A stretch of DNA of 64,000 nt from CAZDET01 sp964504335 (GTDB lineage: Bacteria; Bacteroidota; Bacteroidia; Chitinophagales; Saprospiraceae): positions 8,990 through 72,989 of the forward strand of contig CAZDET010000021.1 of the NCBI GenBank assembly GCA_964504335.1, given 5' to 3'. The position numbers and the translations under genes were made by a program. Of this stretch, positions 52,982-61,875 are shown piece after piece. The notes below the pieces were generated by a model. The model made no database searches and was not told the origin of the DNA. It was given only the letters and a program-made list of their open reading frames with translations. Each line of letters begins with the position of its first letter. The stretch's first letter is position 1.

Positions 52982-54055
52982 ATGTACGATATCATACTTC
53001 TCGAATGCGCTCCTTTCGGCCTTGACTGCTTTTGGTGGTGGCTGTTTTCGTTCATTGCCTTTCTGCTGGGGGCCTTGCTTTACTGGCTGCTTTTCTGCCG
53101 CTCGAAAGACCAGCAAATACAGAAACTCACCCAGGAGCGCGACAAGTACCACAACGAGCGCAATAAAATCGAAAGCGATTTCAACTCCGTCAAATACCAA
53201 TTGGAAGAAGCCCAAAAAGAATTGGCAGACGCCAAGCTGGCACTGCGCCGCTGCGATGCCGATAAAGTCGTCTTGCAAACCAAATTAAACCGACTGAAAG
53301 CGGAAGCGGAAGAAGGCTCTGAAACACCCGAGGATGCTCCGGAAGATGGAAACGATACCGACGATAGCCCAACTTCGAATGCTCCAGACAATAGCGGCGC
53401 TACCGATACCGGTGCAGGTACGGGCACTGGAACAGCATTGGGTATTGCGGCTTTGGGTGGTCTGAACTTCTCAGACATGTTTGGCGAAGACAATCTACAA
53501 ATCGTAGAGGGGATTGGCCCCAAAATTGAATCTTTGCTAAAAAACAACGGCATCACCACCTGGAAGCAACTCGCCAACGCCAATCCCGCCACCCTGACCG
53601 GTATTCTGGAGGCAGCCGGACCAAACTATCGCCTTGCCAACCCGGAGACCTGGTCGCAGCAGGCCAAGCTCGCTAGCGAAGGCCAGTGGGAAGAACTGGT
53701 CAATTTCCAGAAAAACCTCAGCAGAAACGGGGAGAATACCGGTGACAACAGCTCGAAAGTGCAAAAACTGGCCATGTCTCAGCTGGGCTACAACACCGAC
53801 CCCAACGATCTGAAAATCGTAGAAGGCATCGGTCCCAAAATCGAGCAATTGCTGAAAAATGACGGCATTAATACCTGGGCAGAACTAGCCAATGCACCAG
53901 TCGACCGCCTGAAAGAAATCCTAAGCGAAGCCGGTGATCGCTATCGCCTCGCCGATCCAACTACCTGGTCTCAGCAAGCGGCGCTCGCCAGAGACAGTAA
54001 GTGGGGAGAATTAAAAGAGTATCAGGATTTTCTTTCCGGCGGCAGGGCGAAATAG
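52982..54055 (+). CDS. membrane-anchored protein with two helix-hairpin-helix-like (H3TH) domains
   Basis: A 357-residue protein with a membrane helix at about 18-39 (WWLFSFIAFLLGALLYWLLF), a coiled coil at ~45-110, an acidic linker rich in Asp, Glu, Thr and Gly, and two copies of an 80-residue domain at ~168-248 and ~273-355. Each copy opens IVEGIGPKI and ends W-x-Q-A-x-L-A. This H3TH-like pattern occurs in proteins annotated as flap-endonuclease-like DNA-binding proteins and beside ribosomal L21-related repeats. Nucleic-acid binding is plausible; nuclease activity is not supported by any visible acidic cluster. Start chosen at 52982. Confidence 0.8.
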   Translation: MYDIILLECAPFGLDCFWWWLFSFIAFLLGALLYWLLFCRSKDQQIQKLTQERDKYHNERNKIESDFNSVKYQLEEAQKELADAKLALRRCDADKVVLQTKLNRLKAEAEEGSETPEDAPEDGNDTDDSPTSNAPDNSGATDTGAGTGTGTALGIAALGGLNFSDMFGEDNLQIVEGIGPKIESLLKNNGITTWKQLANANPATLTGILEAAGPNYRLANPETWSQQAKLASEGQWEELVNFQKNLSRNGENTGDNSSKVQKLAMSQLGYNTDPNDLKIVEGIGPKIEQLLKNDGINTWAELANAPVDRLKEILSEAGDRYRLADPTTWSQQAALARDSKWGELKEYQDFLSGGRAK

Positions 54056-55120
54056 CTACCGCACAAGGTACTGCTCCTCGTAATACTCCCGGTAGGCCCC
54101 GGAAGTAACCCGCGCGAGCCAATCGGTATGGTCGAGGTACCACTGAGCCATTCGGCGAAGGCCTTCCTCCACACCAACGGTCGGTTCCCAGCCGAGCTCA
54201 TTCTTGAGCTTGGCCGCATCGATGGCGTAGCGGCGATCGTGCCCCGGCCGGTCTTTGACGAAGGTGATGAGTTGGCGGCTCGAATGGGCCGGGCGATCGA
54301 GCAAATCATCCATGATATCGCAAAGAGCCTCGATTAAATCGAGGTTTTTGCGCTCGTTGTTGCCTCCGATGTTGTAGGTCTCTCCTACGCGCCCCTGGTG
54401 GTAGATGAGATCGATGGCTTCTGCATGGTCTTCCACCCATAGCCAGTCGCGCACATTCTGCCCGTCGCCGTAGACTGGCAAAGGGCGTTGCTCCTTGATG
54501 TTATTGATCATCAAGGGCAAGAGCTTTTCGGGGAATTGATACGGCCCGTAATTATTGGAGCAATTGCTGATCACTACCGGCATCCCATAGGTATGGTGGT
54601 AGGCCCGTACGAAATGATCGCTGCTTGCCTTGGAAGCCGAATAGGGCGAACGGGGATCGTAGGCCGTTTCCTCCGTGAACAACCCGGTTGGGCCGAGCGA
54701 TCCGTACACCTCGTCGGTACTGATGTGGTAAAACCGCTTGCCCTCAAAGCTATCCGCCCAGTGTGCTTTGGCCAGGTTCAGAAGATTAACCGTACCCAAC
54801 ACATTGGTCAGAATAAACTCCGTCGGGTTGGTAATCGATCGATCGACATGAGATTCGGCAGCGAGGTGAATAATCCCATCCACGGAAAATTCGTCAAATA
54901 CGGCCTGTAAATCATCCGCCTGCTGAATGTCTACTTTGCGAAACACGTAGTTGGGGGCATCCTCGACGTCGCGAAGGTTTTCCAGGTTACCCGCGTAGGT
55001 CAGCTTGTCGATATTCACGATCCGGTAGTTCGGATAGCGCTTTACGAGAAGCCGCACCAGGTGGGAGCCGATAAAACCAGCTCCCCCGGTAAGGAGAATA
55101 GTAGAATTATAACTGCTCAT
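54056..55120 (-). CDS. rfbB: dTDP-glucose 4,6-dehydratase
   Basis: An extended SDR of deoxysugar synthesis (dTDP-glucose to the 4-keto-6-deoxy sugar; RmlB). The 354-residue protein has the Rossmann loop LLTGGAGFIGSHLVRLL, catalytic YSASKASSDH, STDEVYGSLGPTG with the DE pair, and the nucleotide-binding RVGETYNIGGNNERKNLDL. Its start overlaps the stop of uxs by 4 bp. RmlA, RmlC and RmlD are not in the window, so the downstream sugar is unknown. Adjacent stop-to-stop with the HHH gene. Confidence 0.94.
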   Translation of the reverse strand: MSSYNSTILLTGGAGFIGSHLVRLLVKRYPNYRIVNIDKLTYAGNLENLRDVEDAPNYVFRKVDIQQADDLQAVFDEFSVDGIIHLAAESHVDRSITNPTEFILTNVLGTVNLLNLAKAHWADSFEGKRFYHISTDEVYGSLGPTGLFTEETAYDPRSPYSASKASSDHFVRAYHHTYGMPVVISNCSNNYGPYQFPEKLLPLMINNIKEQRPLPVYGDGQNVRDWLWVEDHAEAIDLIYHQGRVGETYNIGGNNERKNLDLIEALCDIMDDLLDRPAHSSRQLITFVKDRPGHDRRYAIDAAKLKNELGWEPTVGVEEGLRRMAQWYLDHTDWLARVTSGAYREYYEEQYLVR

Positions 55121-56067
55121 GCAGTTGTAACGCTCACGGTTTTTTGGAAGTATTCAAAGGTGCGCTTAAGTCCCTCCGCCCGGTTTACTTTGGGCTCCCA
55201 GCCGAGAATTTCCCGGGCCTTGGTGATATCGGGTTTGCGTACTTTCGGATCGTCTACCGGCAGCTCTTTGTAAATGAGGTGTGCTTCCGGATTACCAACC
55301 AGCTCCAATACTTCTTCGCCGAATTCTTTGATGGTGATCTCATCGGGATTTCCGATGTTGACCGGCAGGTGGTAATCGCTGAGCAGCAATCGGTAAATGC
55401 CTTCCACCAGATCATCGACGTAGCAGAACGAGCGCGTCTGGGAACCGTCACCAAATACGGTGAGCCCTTCGCCGCGGATGGCCTGGGAGAAGAAGGCCGG
55501 CAGCACCCGTCCGTCGTCGGTGCGCATCCGGGGGCCGTAGGTATTGAAGATGCGGATAATGCGCGTTTCCAGTCCGTGGAAATTGTGGTAGGCCATCGTG
55601 ATGGCTTCCAGGAAACGCTTCGCTTCGTCGTATACACCGCGTGGCCCGACCGGATTGACATTGCCCCAGTATTCCTCATGCTGAGGATGCACCAAGGGAT
55701 CGCCGTACACTTCGGATGTGGAAGCCACGAGGATACGTGCTTTCTTCTCTTTAGCTAAACCCAACAAATTATGAGTACCTAGTGCACCAACCTTCAGGGT
55801 TTGAATGGGCATCTTTAGGTAATCGATGGGGCTGGCCGGGCTGGCGAAGTGCAGAATGTAGTCGATCGGTCCGGGAACGTGAACGAACTTTGTGACGTCG
55901 TGATGGTAGTATTCGAAGTCCTCTCGTTTGAAAAGGTGCTCGATGTTGGCCAGGTTTCCCGTTAGGAGGTTATCCATACCGACAACGCGGTAGCCTTCCT
56001 TCAGAAAGCGGTCACATAGATGTGAACCCAAAAAGCCGGCGGCGCCGGTGATAAGAATGCGGGGCAT
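55117..56067 (-). CDS. UDP-glucuronic acid decarboxylase (UDP-xylose synthase type)
   Basis: A 316-residue extended SDR: RILITGAAGFLGSHLCDRFL, catalytic motif VYDEAKRFLE (Tyr, Lys), STSEVYGDP, RIFNTYGPRM and SFCYVDDLVEGIYRLL. The phrase LHFASPASPIDYLKMPIQTLKVG is diagnostic of UDP-glucuronate decarboxylases that make UDP-xylose or its 4-keto intermediate. It precedes rfbB in a two-gene sugar-nucleotide operon, so the products probably feed polysaccharide or glycoprotein synthesis; the transferases are not adjacent. Confidence 0.92.
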   Translation of the reverse strand: MPRILITGAAGFLGSHLCDRFLKEGYRVVGMDNLLTGNLANIEHLFKREDFEYYHHDVTKFVHVPGPIDYILHFASPASPIDYLKMPIQTLKVGALGTHNLLGLAKEKKARILVASTSEVYGDPLVHPQHEEYWGNVNPVGPRGVYDEAKRFLEAITMAYHNFHGLETRIIRIFNTYGPRMRTDDGRVLPAFFSQAIRGEGLTVFGDGSQTRSFCYVDDLVEGIYRLLLSDYHLPVNIGNPDEITIKEFGEEVLELVGNPEAHLIYKELPVDDPKVRKPDITKAREILGWEPKVNRAEGLKRTFEYFQKTVSVTTA

Positions 56068-56112
56068 AAATGTTGATTTAATGAAATCCCTTGCGCGGTA
56101 AAGTTATCTCGT

Positions 56113-56856
56113 ATGCGTACGATTACGAAATTTTGGCTGTGTTGTTGCCTCGCGGTTTGCCTGAATGTGCCGATGTGGGGCCAGCCCCCGGCCGTGCTTG
56201 TTTCACTGGGCTACGGCCCCCAACTCCCCTTGGCCGATTTGGACCAGCGCTTCGGCGGGAGCTGGTCAGTATCGGGTGCACTCGATTTTTTGCCGAAGGA
56301 CAGGCCGATTCAGTTCGGCCTCCAGGGGAATTTCTTTTTCGGAACGACCGTAGAGGAGGATGTATTATCCAGACTACGCACCGACGATGGCTTCATCATC
56401 GGCAATGATCGCAGCCCCGCGGATATTCAACTGCGCATGCGGGGGCTTTACCTCGGCGCCCGCATTGGCACAATGATCCCATTGGGAAATACGAGTCGCC
56501 GACGGGGGCTTGCCCTGCGCGTGGGCGGTGGCTATCTGCAACACCGCATTCGTATTCAGGATGACCCTGTGCGGACGGTCAATCAGTTAGTGGGTGATTA
56601 TCGAAAGGGCTACGATCGGTTAACCAGTGGCCCGGCTCTCTACCAGTTCGTAGGATACCAACAGGTCGATGTCGAAAACGCTCTCCGGTTTTTCATTGGA
56701 ATCGAGGCCTGGCAAGGATTTACCAGCAACCAACGGGAATGGGATTTTGCCCTTAATCAGCCATTGAACGACCGTCGGTTTGACGCGCTGGTCGGGGTGC
56801 GAATCGGCTGGATTCTGCCGTTTTATCTCCGCAATCCCGACGACATTTACTACTAA
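56113..56856 (+). CDS. outer-membrane beta-barrel protein of unknown role
   Basis: A 247-residue protein with a Sec signal (FWLCCCLAVCLNVPMWG-Q). The mature part is amphipathic strands (AVLVSLGYGPQLPLADL, FGLQGNFFFGTTVEEDVL, LYLGARIGTMIPLG, LALRVGGGYLQHRIRI, LVGVRIGWILPFYL) and ends in DIYY, a terminal aromatic as required for BAM insertion. A positively charged loop (NTSRRRGLAL) is notable. I do not recognise the family. It lies divergent from uxs and 57 bp before lysA. Confidence 0.72.
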   Translation: MRTITKFWLCCCLAVCLNVPMWGQPPAVLVSLGYGPQLPLADLDQRFGGSWSVSGALDFLPKDRPIQFGLQGNFFFGTTVEEDVLSRLRTDDGFIIGNDRSPADIQLRMRGLYLGARIGTMIPLGNTSRRRGLALRVGGGYLQHRIRIQDDPVRTVNQLVGDYRKGYDRLTSGPALYQFVGYQQVDVENALRFFIGIEAWQGFTSNQREWDFALNQPLNDRRFDALVGVRIGWILPFYLRNPDDIYY

Positions 56857-56878
56857 TCCACTGAAGAAAAATTTCCCG

Positions 56879-56886
56879 TACTTTTG
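56879..56886 (+). promoter_or_regulatory. -7 promoter box for lysA
   Basis: TACTTTTG matches TAnnTTTG, 28 bases upstream of the lysA ATG. Confidence 0.6.
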
Positions 56887-56913
56887 TAGTCTTTTTACAC
56901 AGAAGAAATCGAT

Positions 56914-58170
56914 ATGTTCCTCGACCCCAACCAACCACAGCTAAAAGGTGGCGTTGATCCGCTCGAGCTGGTGGAACGCTTCGGCGCACCTCTTTATGTG
57001 TACGATAGCGCCGTGATGGAAGCGCAGTACCGCCGGATGCTTCGGGCGTTCAATGTACCGCGGCTACGCATTAACTACGCTTGCAAAGCACTGACCAACG
57101 TCAACATTCTGAAGCTATTCAGACAATGGGGCTCTGGGCTGGATACGGTGTCTATCCAGGAAGTGCAGATGGGCCTTAAAGCAGGGTTTGCCCCAAGCGA
57201 CATTCTCTACACGCCCAACTGCGTAAGCATTGAAGAAATTGAAGAGGCAGTGGCCCTCGGCGTGCGGATCAACATCGACAATATTTCCATTCTCGAGCAA
57301 TTGGGCAGCAGCCATCCCGATACGCCTGTCTGTATACGTATTAACCCGCATATCATGGCGGGCGGCAACTCGAAGATCAGCGTGGGGCACATCGATTCCA
57401 AGTTTGGTATCTCCATTCATCAGATGCCCCACGTATTGAAAATCGTCGACGCTCTCCAATTGCGGGTAGAAGGCATCCACATGCATACGGGATCAGATAT
57501 TCTGGACACCGAGGTATTCCTCCAGGCAGCAGAAATTTTGCTCCGCACCGCTCAGGATTTCCCGGACCTGGACTATATCGATTTCGGTTCTGGTTTTAAG
57601 GTTCCCTACCGAGAGAATGATATTTCGACTGATATCGAACAATTCGGCGATCGCCTGTCCGAACGCTTTAACGAATTTTGCCGATCGTATGGCCGCGAAG
57701 TGAGCCTCATGTTCGAACCGGGCAAGTTTCTCGTCAGCCAGGCAGGCTATTTCTTCGCGCGGGTGAATGTGGTGAAAACAACGCCGGCCACCGTATTCGC
57801 GGGGGTAGATTCCGGGCTAAACCACCTCATTCGGCCCATGTTTTACAACTCCTACCACCACATCGTCAATATCAGCAACCCCGGTGGGAAGCAGCGCATC
57901 TACACCGTTGTTGGGTACATCTGCGAAACCGATACCTTCGGCATTAATCGCCAGCTCCACGAAGTGCGGGAAGGCGATATCCTTTGCCTGCACAATGCGG
58001 GAGCCTACTGCGCTATGATGGCCAGCAATTACAACAGCCGCTTCCGCCCGGCGGAAGTATTAGTCCATCAGGGAAAGGCCCACCTCATCCGTCAGCGGGA
58101 GACGATGGAAGACCTCCTGCGCAATCAGGTGGAGATCACCTTCGAAGAGCCCGTATCCAACGTAGGTTAG
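56914..58170 (+). CDS. lysA: diaminopimelate decarboxylase
   Basis: Last step of lysine synthesis, converting meso-diaminopimelate to lysine, in a PLP fold-type III barrel. The 418-residue protein has the PLP lysine in NYACKALTN, HMHTGSDI and FGSGFKVPY for the phosphate, EPGKFLVSQAG, and a C-terminal CETDTFG/NAGAYCAMMASNYNSR that supplies active-site residues across the dimer. No other lysine genes adjoin. Its stop overlaps that of the TonB-plug gene on the other strand by 4 bp. Confidence 0.95.
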   Translation: MFLDPNQPQLKGGVDPLELVERFGAPLYVYDSAVMEAQYRRMLRAFNVPRLRINYACKALTNVNILKLFRQWGSGLDTVSIQEVQMGLKAGFAPSDILYTPNCVSIEEIEEAVALGVRINIDNISILEQLGSSHPDTPVCIRINPHIMAGGNSKISVGHIDSKFGISIHQMPHVLKIVDALQLRVEGIHMHTGSDILDTEVFLQAAEILLRTAQDFPDLDYIDFGSGFKVPYRENDISTDIEQFGDRLSERFNEFCRSYGREVSLMFEPGKFLVSQAGYFFARVNVVKTTPATVFAGVDSGLNHLIRPMFYNSYHHIVNISNPGGKQRIYTVVGYICETDTFGINRQLHEVREGDILCLHNAGAYCAMMASNYNSRFRPAEVLVHQGKAHLIRQRETMEDLLRNQVEITFEEPVSNVG

Positions 58171-58577
58171 ATTCGGCCCTTGTAAGACTTGGTGTAGATT
58201 TCGATGACACCGTTGGACCCCAGCTCACCGTACTTATTGGTGGCCGATAACCCCCGAAGTACGCGAATCTGGGAGATGTCCGGGGGGGTTACCGAACCGT
58301 ATATGTTGGAAAATCCTTTGCCCAGAGTAATCTTGTCGAGCACAAATAATACTTCCGTACTTTGCTGGATGGAGGTAGAACCTCCCCGGATGAATACAGT
58401 AGCATTTTGCCCCTGGCCTCTCACCTCTACGCCAAACTGCTGGCGCAGTACCTGGGTAAGATCCGTGTAATTGTCGTAAGCAAATGGATTGGGGCTGCTC
58501 CCTGATTTACTAGTAGTGTTGCAACTAACTACCCACAACCCAAGGGCAAAAACGAGGAGAAGTGAAAATCTTGCCAT
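58167..58577 (-). CDS. lipoprotein carrying an isolated TonB-receptor plug domain
   Basis: A 136-residue protein. The signal LVFALGLWVVSC ends in a lipobox cysteine near 19, and residues ~40-132 form a single plug-like domain: YTDLTQVLRQQFGVEVRGQ, ATVFIRGG, VLFVLDKITLGKGFSNIYGSV, DISQIRVLRGLSATNKYG and GVIEIYTK. The gene ends there: no 22-strand barrel follows, so it cannot be a receptor by itself. Isolated plug lipoproteins may gate another barrel or bind a TonB-like partner; this is inference. The ATG at 58577 is used. Confidence 0.72.
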   Translation of the reverse strand: MARFSLLLVFALGLWVVSCNTTSKSGSSPNPFAYDNYTDLTQVLRQQFGVEVRGQGQNATVFIRGGSTSIQQSTEVLFVLDKITLGKGFSNIYGSVTPPDISQIRVLRGLSATNKYGELGSNGVIEIYTKSYKGRI

Positions 58578-58866
58578 GTCCAATTTTTTAATGACTAGTT
58601 AAGTTAAAGCAATACGGGGTAGATCCGGCTTATTTAAGATTTTATTAACGGCCTACCTCTGATAAAACGAATTTCATACTGTTACGCTGCCATTGGTGGA
58701 TCATTTTAGATCTACCACTAGCCGCACTTCGGTAATCTTCGGGCTCTATATACCTTTTAGGGTCACTTTTTTATTTTTTGTACGGTCATTTCTTCCTTAT
58801 CTTTGAGCGCCCATTATTAGTAGTATCTGCCATACCACCCAAATTGCTACCAAATGCGGGCGGAAA
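58578..58866. other. non-coding gap with a promoter
   Basis: A 289-bp divergent spacer, AT-rich with T-runs. Apart from the TATCTTTG box at 58798-58805, with a TTTG 17 bp upstream (58777-58780) in the -33 position, nothing is recognised. The frame before the LytS-like gene does not encode the missing kinase half. Confidence 0.4.
58798..58805 (+). promoter_or_regulatory. -7 promoter box with a -33 TTTG, upstream of the LytS-like fragment
   Basis: TATCTTTG matches TAnnTTTG and TTTG at 58777-58780 lies 17 bp upstream, so this is one of the best matches to the full Bacteroidota promoter in the window. Confidence 0.6.
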
Positions 58867-59349
58867 ATGTCGGAAAGGTCTCCGGAATCATTGCTCAAAC
58901 CATCTCATCCAATACGCCACATGCTTTATGATTCTCGTTCCGATCTAATCAAATTAAAGGAAGAACTGCGCTTCCTGCGCAGCTACATCGACCTGCAACT
59001 GCAAAAGGACCCGGAAAGGCTCAACGTGACCGTCCACCTGCCGGAGGAAGTGGCCGACCTGAAAATTGCTCCAATGGTCCTCCTTCCATTTATCGAGAAT
59101 GCCTTCAAACACTCCCAAATCCAAGACCAGAAGGACGGATGGGTCGACATTTTTTTAAAGGTCGAAGGCCAATCCATTGATTTTCGGGTACGCAATAGTG
59201 TTCCTGCTCAGTCGACCCCTGAAGATACACAAGAAGGGGTTGGTACAGAGACCGTTCGGCGACGCCTCAACCTCTTATACCCCAATCGGCATACCCTGTA
59301 CATTTCTCGGAAAGACCTGGAATTCTCCGTCTTTCTGAAAATTTGGTAG
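58867..59349 (+). CDS. C-terminal half of a LytS/YehU-type sensor histidine kinase
   Basis: A 160-residue protein resembling only the second half of a His_kinase (PF06580) plus ATPase domain: it opens in IRHMLYDSRSDLIKLKEELRFLRSYIDLQ, then LPEEVADLKIAPMVLLPFIENAFKHS (the N box), and VGTETVRRRLNLLY (G region). The phosphoacceptor region (QINPHFLFN) that should precede it is absent, and I cannot find it in any frame upstream. It may be a remnant, or a small stand-alone ATPase module. A good promoter lies upstream, so it may be expressed. No LytR regulator adjoins. Confidence 0.72.
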   Translation: MSERSPESLLKPSHPIRHMLYDSRSDLIKLKEELRFLRSYIDLQLQKDPERLNVTVHLPEEVADLKIAPMVLLPFIENAFKHSQIQDQKDGWVDIFLKVEGQSIDFRVRNSVPAQSTPEDTQEGVGTETVRRRLNLLYPNRHTLYISRKDLEFSVFLKIW

Positions 59350-59379
59350 CCGAAAATTGGCTTACTAAACCGTTGTCAA

Positions 59380-61479
59380 TTATTCGGAATCTACTGGCAC
59401 GAATAGCATCGCCGCACCGCCTCCAGGTACCAAGTCAAGCGTCAATTCATCCGATGCAGTTACCTGCTCGGTCTCGATCGTCAAAGCGCCAGGATTGGTT
59501 TCCCAATCCGCCCCTGGGCCGTCTTCGTAGCGGGTGAGTTCGTAGGTCACCCCCTCATCCAGGAAGTCGAGTGCGACGTTCAGGGTGCGGGCTTCTTCAT
59601 TAGTGATACTGCCGAGAAACCAACGAGCTCCATCGCGTTCCTTGCGGGCGATCGTTACAAAATCGCTCGGCTCGCCATTGAGCACTTTTGTATCCGACCA
59701 ATCGACGGCTACATCGCGCACGAACTGCATGCCGGGCTGCCCTTCCAGATGTTGCGGCAGATCGGATACCATCTGTAAAGGGGAATAAATAACGGTGTAG
59801 AGAGCCAACTCGTGAGCCAAAGTGTGCTTCACCCGATTGTCCGGCCGGTAGGGTGTCATCGTCAGATTGAAAACGCCGGGGGTATAGTCGATAGGTCCCG
59901 CCAGCATGCGGGTAAAGGCCACCGTGGGCAAGTGGTCGACGGGATTACCTCCCTCATTCGACCAGGCGTTGAATTCCTGACCGCGCAATCCTTCCCGCGT
60001 CATGAAGTTGGGCCACGTCCGCCGGATGCCAGTGGCTTTTATCGGTTCGTGGGCATCAATGGCCACCTGATAGTCGGCCGCCCTTTCCACTACTTTCTGG
60101 TAATGGCGAACCATCCATTGTCCGTGGTGGCGTTCGCCCTTCGGAATGATAGGGCCGACGTAACCGGTTTTAACCGCGTGCATGCCCAGCCGCTGCATCA
60201 GCGCGAAGGCCGTATCGAGCTGCTGCTCGTAGGTGCGGGGCGCGGCCGAGGTTTCGTGGTGCATGATAATATCCACGCCTTTCTCCTTCCCGTAGCGCAC
60301 GACCTCCTCGATGTCGTAGTCTTCGTAGGGGGTTACGAAATCGAAGACGCCCTCGCGGTCTTCAAAACCGATCCAACGCTCCCATCCGGTATTCCAGCCT
60401 TCAATTAGCAGGCCTTCAATGTCGTTGGTTGCGCAAAAGTCGATGTATCGCTTGGCATTTTCGGTAGTGGCACCGTGGCGACCGCTGGCAAGCTCCCAGG
60501 TAGAAGCGCCAAGGTGCATCTCCCACCAGATGCCGGCGTATTTCATCGGCTTGATCCAATCGGTGTTTTCCAGCTTATTCGGTTCATTTAAATTCAGGAT
60601 CAGCGTACTTTCAATCAGATCGCCGGCCCGGTCGGCGATTTGAATGGTGCGCCAGGGCGATTGAAAGGGAGCAGCCTGCTTCACCAGATCACCGTCGGCC
60701 CAAGCGACCAATGCACTTTCAAACCGCTGATCCTCCTTATTCACGCGCAGGGTCATACCGGCATAGTCATAAAGCGCGGCTTCGTGGATACTTAAGTACA
60801 CCCCGTCGGTGGTCTTCATCGTTATGGGCGTATTGACCGCATTTTCGGGGATGTAGGTCTGTGCCAGATTCGGATGATCGCGTTTACTCAACGCATCAAT
60901 AGCGCTAAAGGCAGTTTCGTTGTAGATGTGTTCGTAGATATCCCAATCGCCAGGTATCCACCAGCAAGTTGGATCGGAGGTGAGCGCAAACTCGGTGAGC
61001 TCTGCCGTGATGAATACACTATCCATACCCTCTTGCTCCGGAAATTCATAGCGAAATCCCAACCCGTCGTCAAATACCCGGAAAACCAAGTCCATTCGGC
61101 GGTCGAGGCTATCGGCCAGCGACAGGCGCAGCTCGTTGGCGTGATTACGCACCTCGCTGTATTCACCCCAGGGCATCGGCCAGGTCTCGTCGATGGTACG
61201 GCTTTCCGAGGTTAGAATGCGGAAGCCCTCGCGGAGCGGTGCCGCCCCGCGGAACTCGAATCCGAGGAAGGACGTATCGATAAGCGCTTGATCCGCAAAT
61301 TGGACCCGATAGGCCGGTCGGCCCGTTTCGGACAACCAGGTTTCTACCTGGATGCGGGCGTCGGGAGAACTAACGCTGAATCGATCGGCGGTGGATGTTG
61401 AATCGGATTGGCAACTGGATAAAGCAAAGGCGGCTAATAGCAAACTGCCAACGATTAGACGGTGGATGGAGGTATTCAT
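59380..61479 (-). CDS. GH97 glycoside hydrolase (SusB-like alpha-glucosidase), lipoprotein
   Basis: A 699-residue exported lipoprotein (signal SLLLAAFALSSC-Q). GH97 barrel motifs: IMHHETSAAP, VAIDAHEPIKATGIRRTWPN, and LRGQEFNAWSNEGG. The three glutamates are at 409, 478 and 502, with spacings of 69 and 24, exactly those of SusB Glu439, Glu508 and Glu532, so this is the inverting (alpha-glucosidase) branch, calcium-dependent, not the retaining galactosidase branch. It acts on maltose-type oligosaccharides at the outer membrane or periplasm. No SusC/D adjoins. An attenuator-like hairpin lies 28 bases upstream of its start. Confidence 0.93.
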   Translation of the reverse strand: MNTSIHRLIVGSLLLAAFALSSCQSDSTSTADRFSVSSPDARIQVETWLSETGRPAYRVQFADQALIDTSFLGFEFRGAAPLREGFRILTSESRTIDETWPMPWGEYSEVRNHANELRLSLADSLDRRMDLVFRVFDDGLGFRYEFPEQEGMDSVFITAELTEFALTSDPTCWWIPGDWDIYEHIYNETAFSAIDALSKRDHPNLAQTYIPENAVNTPITMKTTDGVYLSIHEAALYDYAGMTLRVNKEDQRFESALVAWADGDLVKQAAPFQSPWRTIQIADRAGDLIESTLILNLNEPNKLENTDWIKPMKYAGIWWEMHLGASTWELASGRHGATTENAKRYIDFCATNDIEGLLIEGWNTGWERWIGFEDREGVFDFVTPYEDYDIEEVVRYGKEKGVDIIMHHETSAAPRTYEQQLDTAFALMQRLGMHAVKTGYVGPIIPKGERHHGQWMVRHYQKVVERAADYQVAIDAHEPIKATGIRRTWPNFMTREGLRGQEFNAWSNEGGNPVDHLPTVAFTRMLAGPIDYTPGVFNLTMTPYRPDNRVKHTLAHELALYTVIYSPLQMVSDLPQHLEGQPGMQFVRDVAVDWSDTKVLNGEPSDFVTIARKERDGARWFLGSITNEEARTLNVALDFLDEGVTYELTRYEDGPGADWETNPGALTIETEQVTASDELTLDLVPGGGAAMLFVPVDSE

Positions 61480-61506
61480 AACTGTTTGACTAGTTGGGGC
61501 CAAAAT

Positions 61507-61544
61507 AAAAAAAGCCGACCAGACTCACGAAGAGCCCGGCCGGT
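61507..61544 (-). terminator. strong intrinsic terminator or attenuator before the GH97 gene
   Basis: Read on the minus strand, arms at 61532-61543 and 61515-61526 form a 12-bp helix with three G-U pairs and a loop TTCGT, followed by seven T. On the plus strand the same positions give A-C mismatches, so the structure belongs to minus-strand RNA. It lies 28 bases before the GH97 ATG. It may end an upstream transcript or attenuate GH97. Confidence 0.7.
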
Positions 61545-61546
61545 AC

Positions 61547-61678
61547 AAAATCCCTAAGCCAAACATTTTTCACCTAACAACAAATCGGTTTTTGTTCTTT
61601 GAGCATTCGCGGCTTGGCTAAAAGGGACCGGTGGTTCCACTTTTGGAACCCCGATCCTGAAAATCCCTAAGCCAAACA
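61547..61678. repeat. 19-bp direct repeat pair in the GH97 leader
   Basis: AAAATCCCTAAGCCAAACA occurs at 61547-61565 and again, identically, at 61660-61678. Between them GGTTCC (61633-61638) and GGAACC (61645-61650) form a hairpin. The surrounding DNA has no convincing gene. Confidence 0.75.
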
Positions 61679-61875
61679 CTCTTAGTGTACGCGAAAAAAT
61701 TGCTCTGTTTATTCGTCAAACCAACAGTCAAATTCAAAATCAAAGCCGGCACTTTTGCCGTTGTATTTGCTGTTGTTTATTATTTCGTGCGTTCGGTTAT
61801 TTAATTGCGAATTGTGTGCCAAAAATCGAAACCCTTTGAATTTAGTACTATTTGGGGCCAATTTCTTTGATGGCT
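61679..61875. other. non-coding AT-rich stretch
   Basis: No gene with coding character is seen. It contains TTTAGTACTATTTGGGG (61838-61854), a loose relative of the 16-bp repeat. No full TAnnTTTG box is found for a minus-strand leader transcript. Confidence 0.35.
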
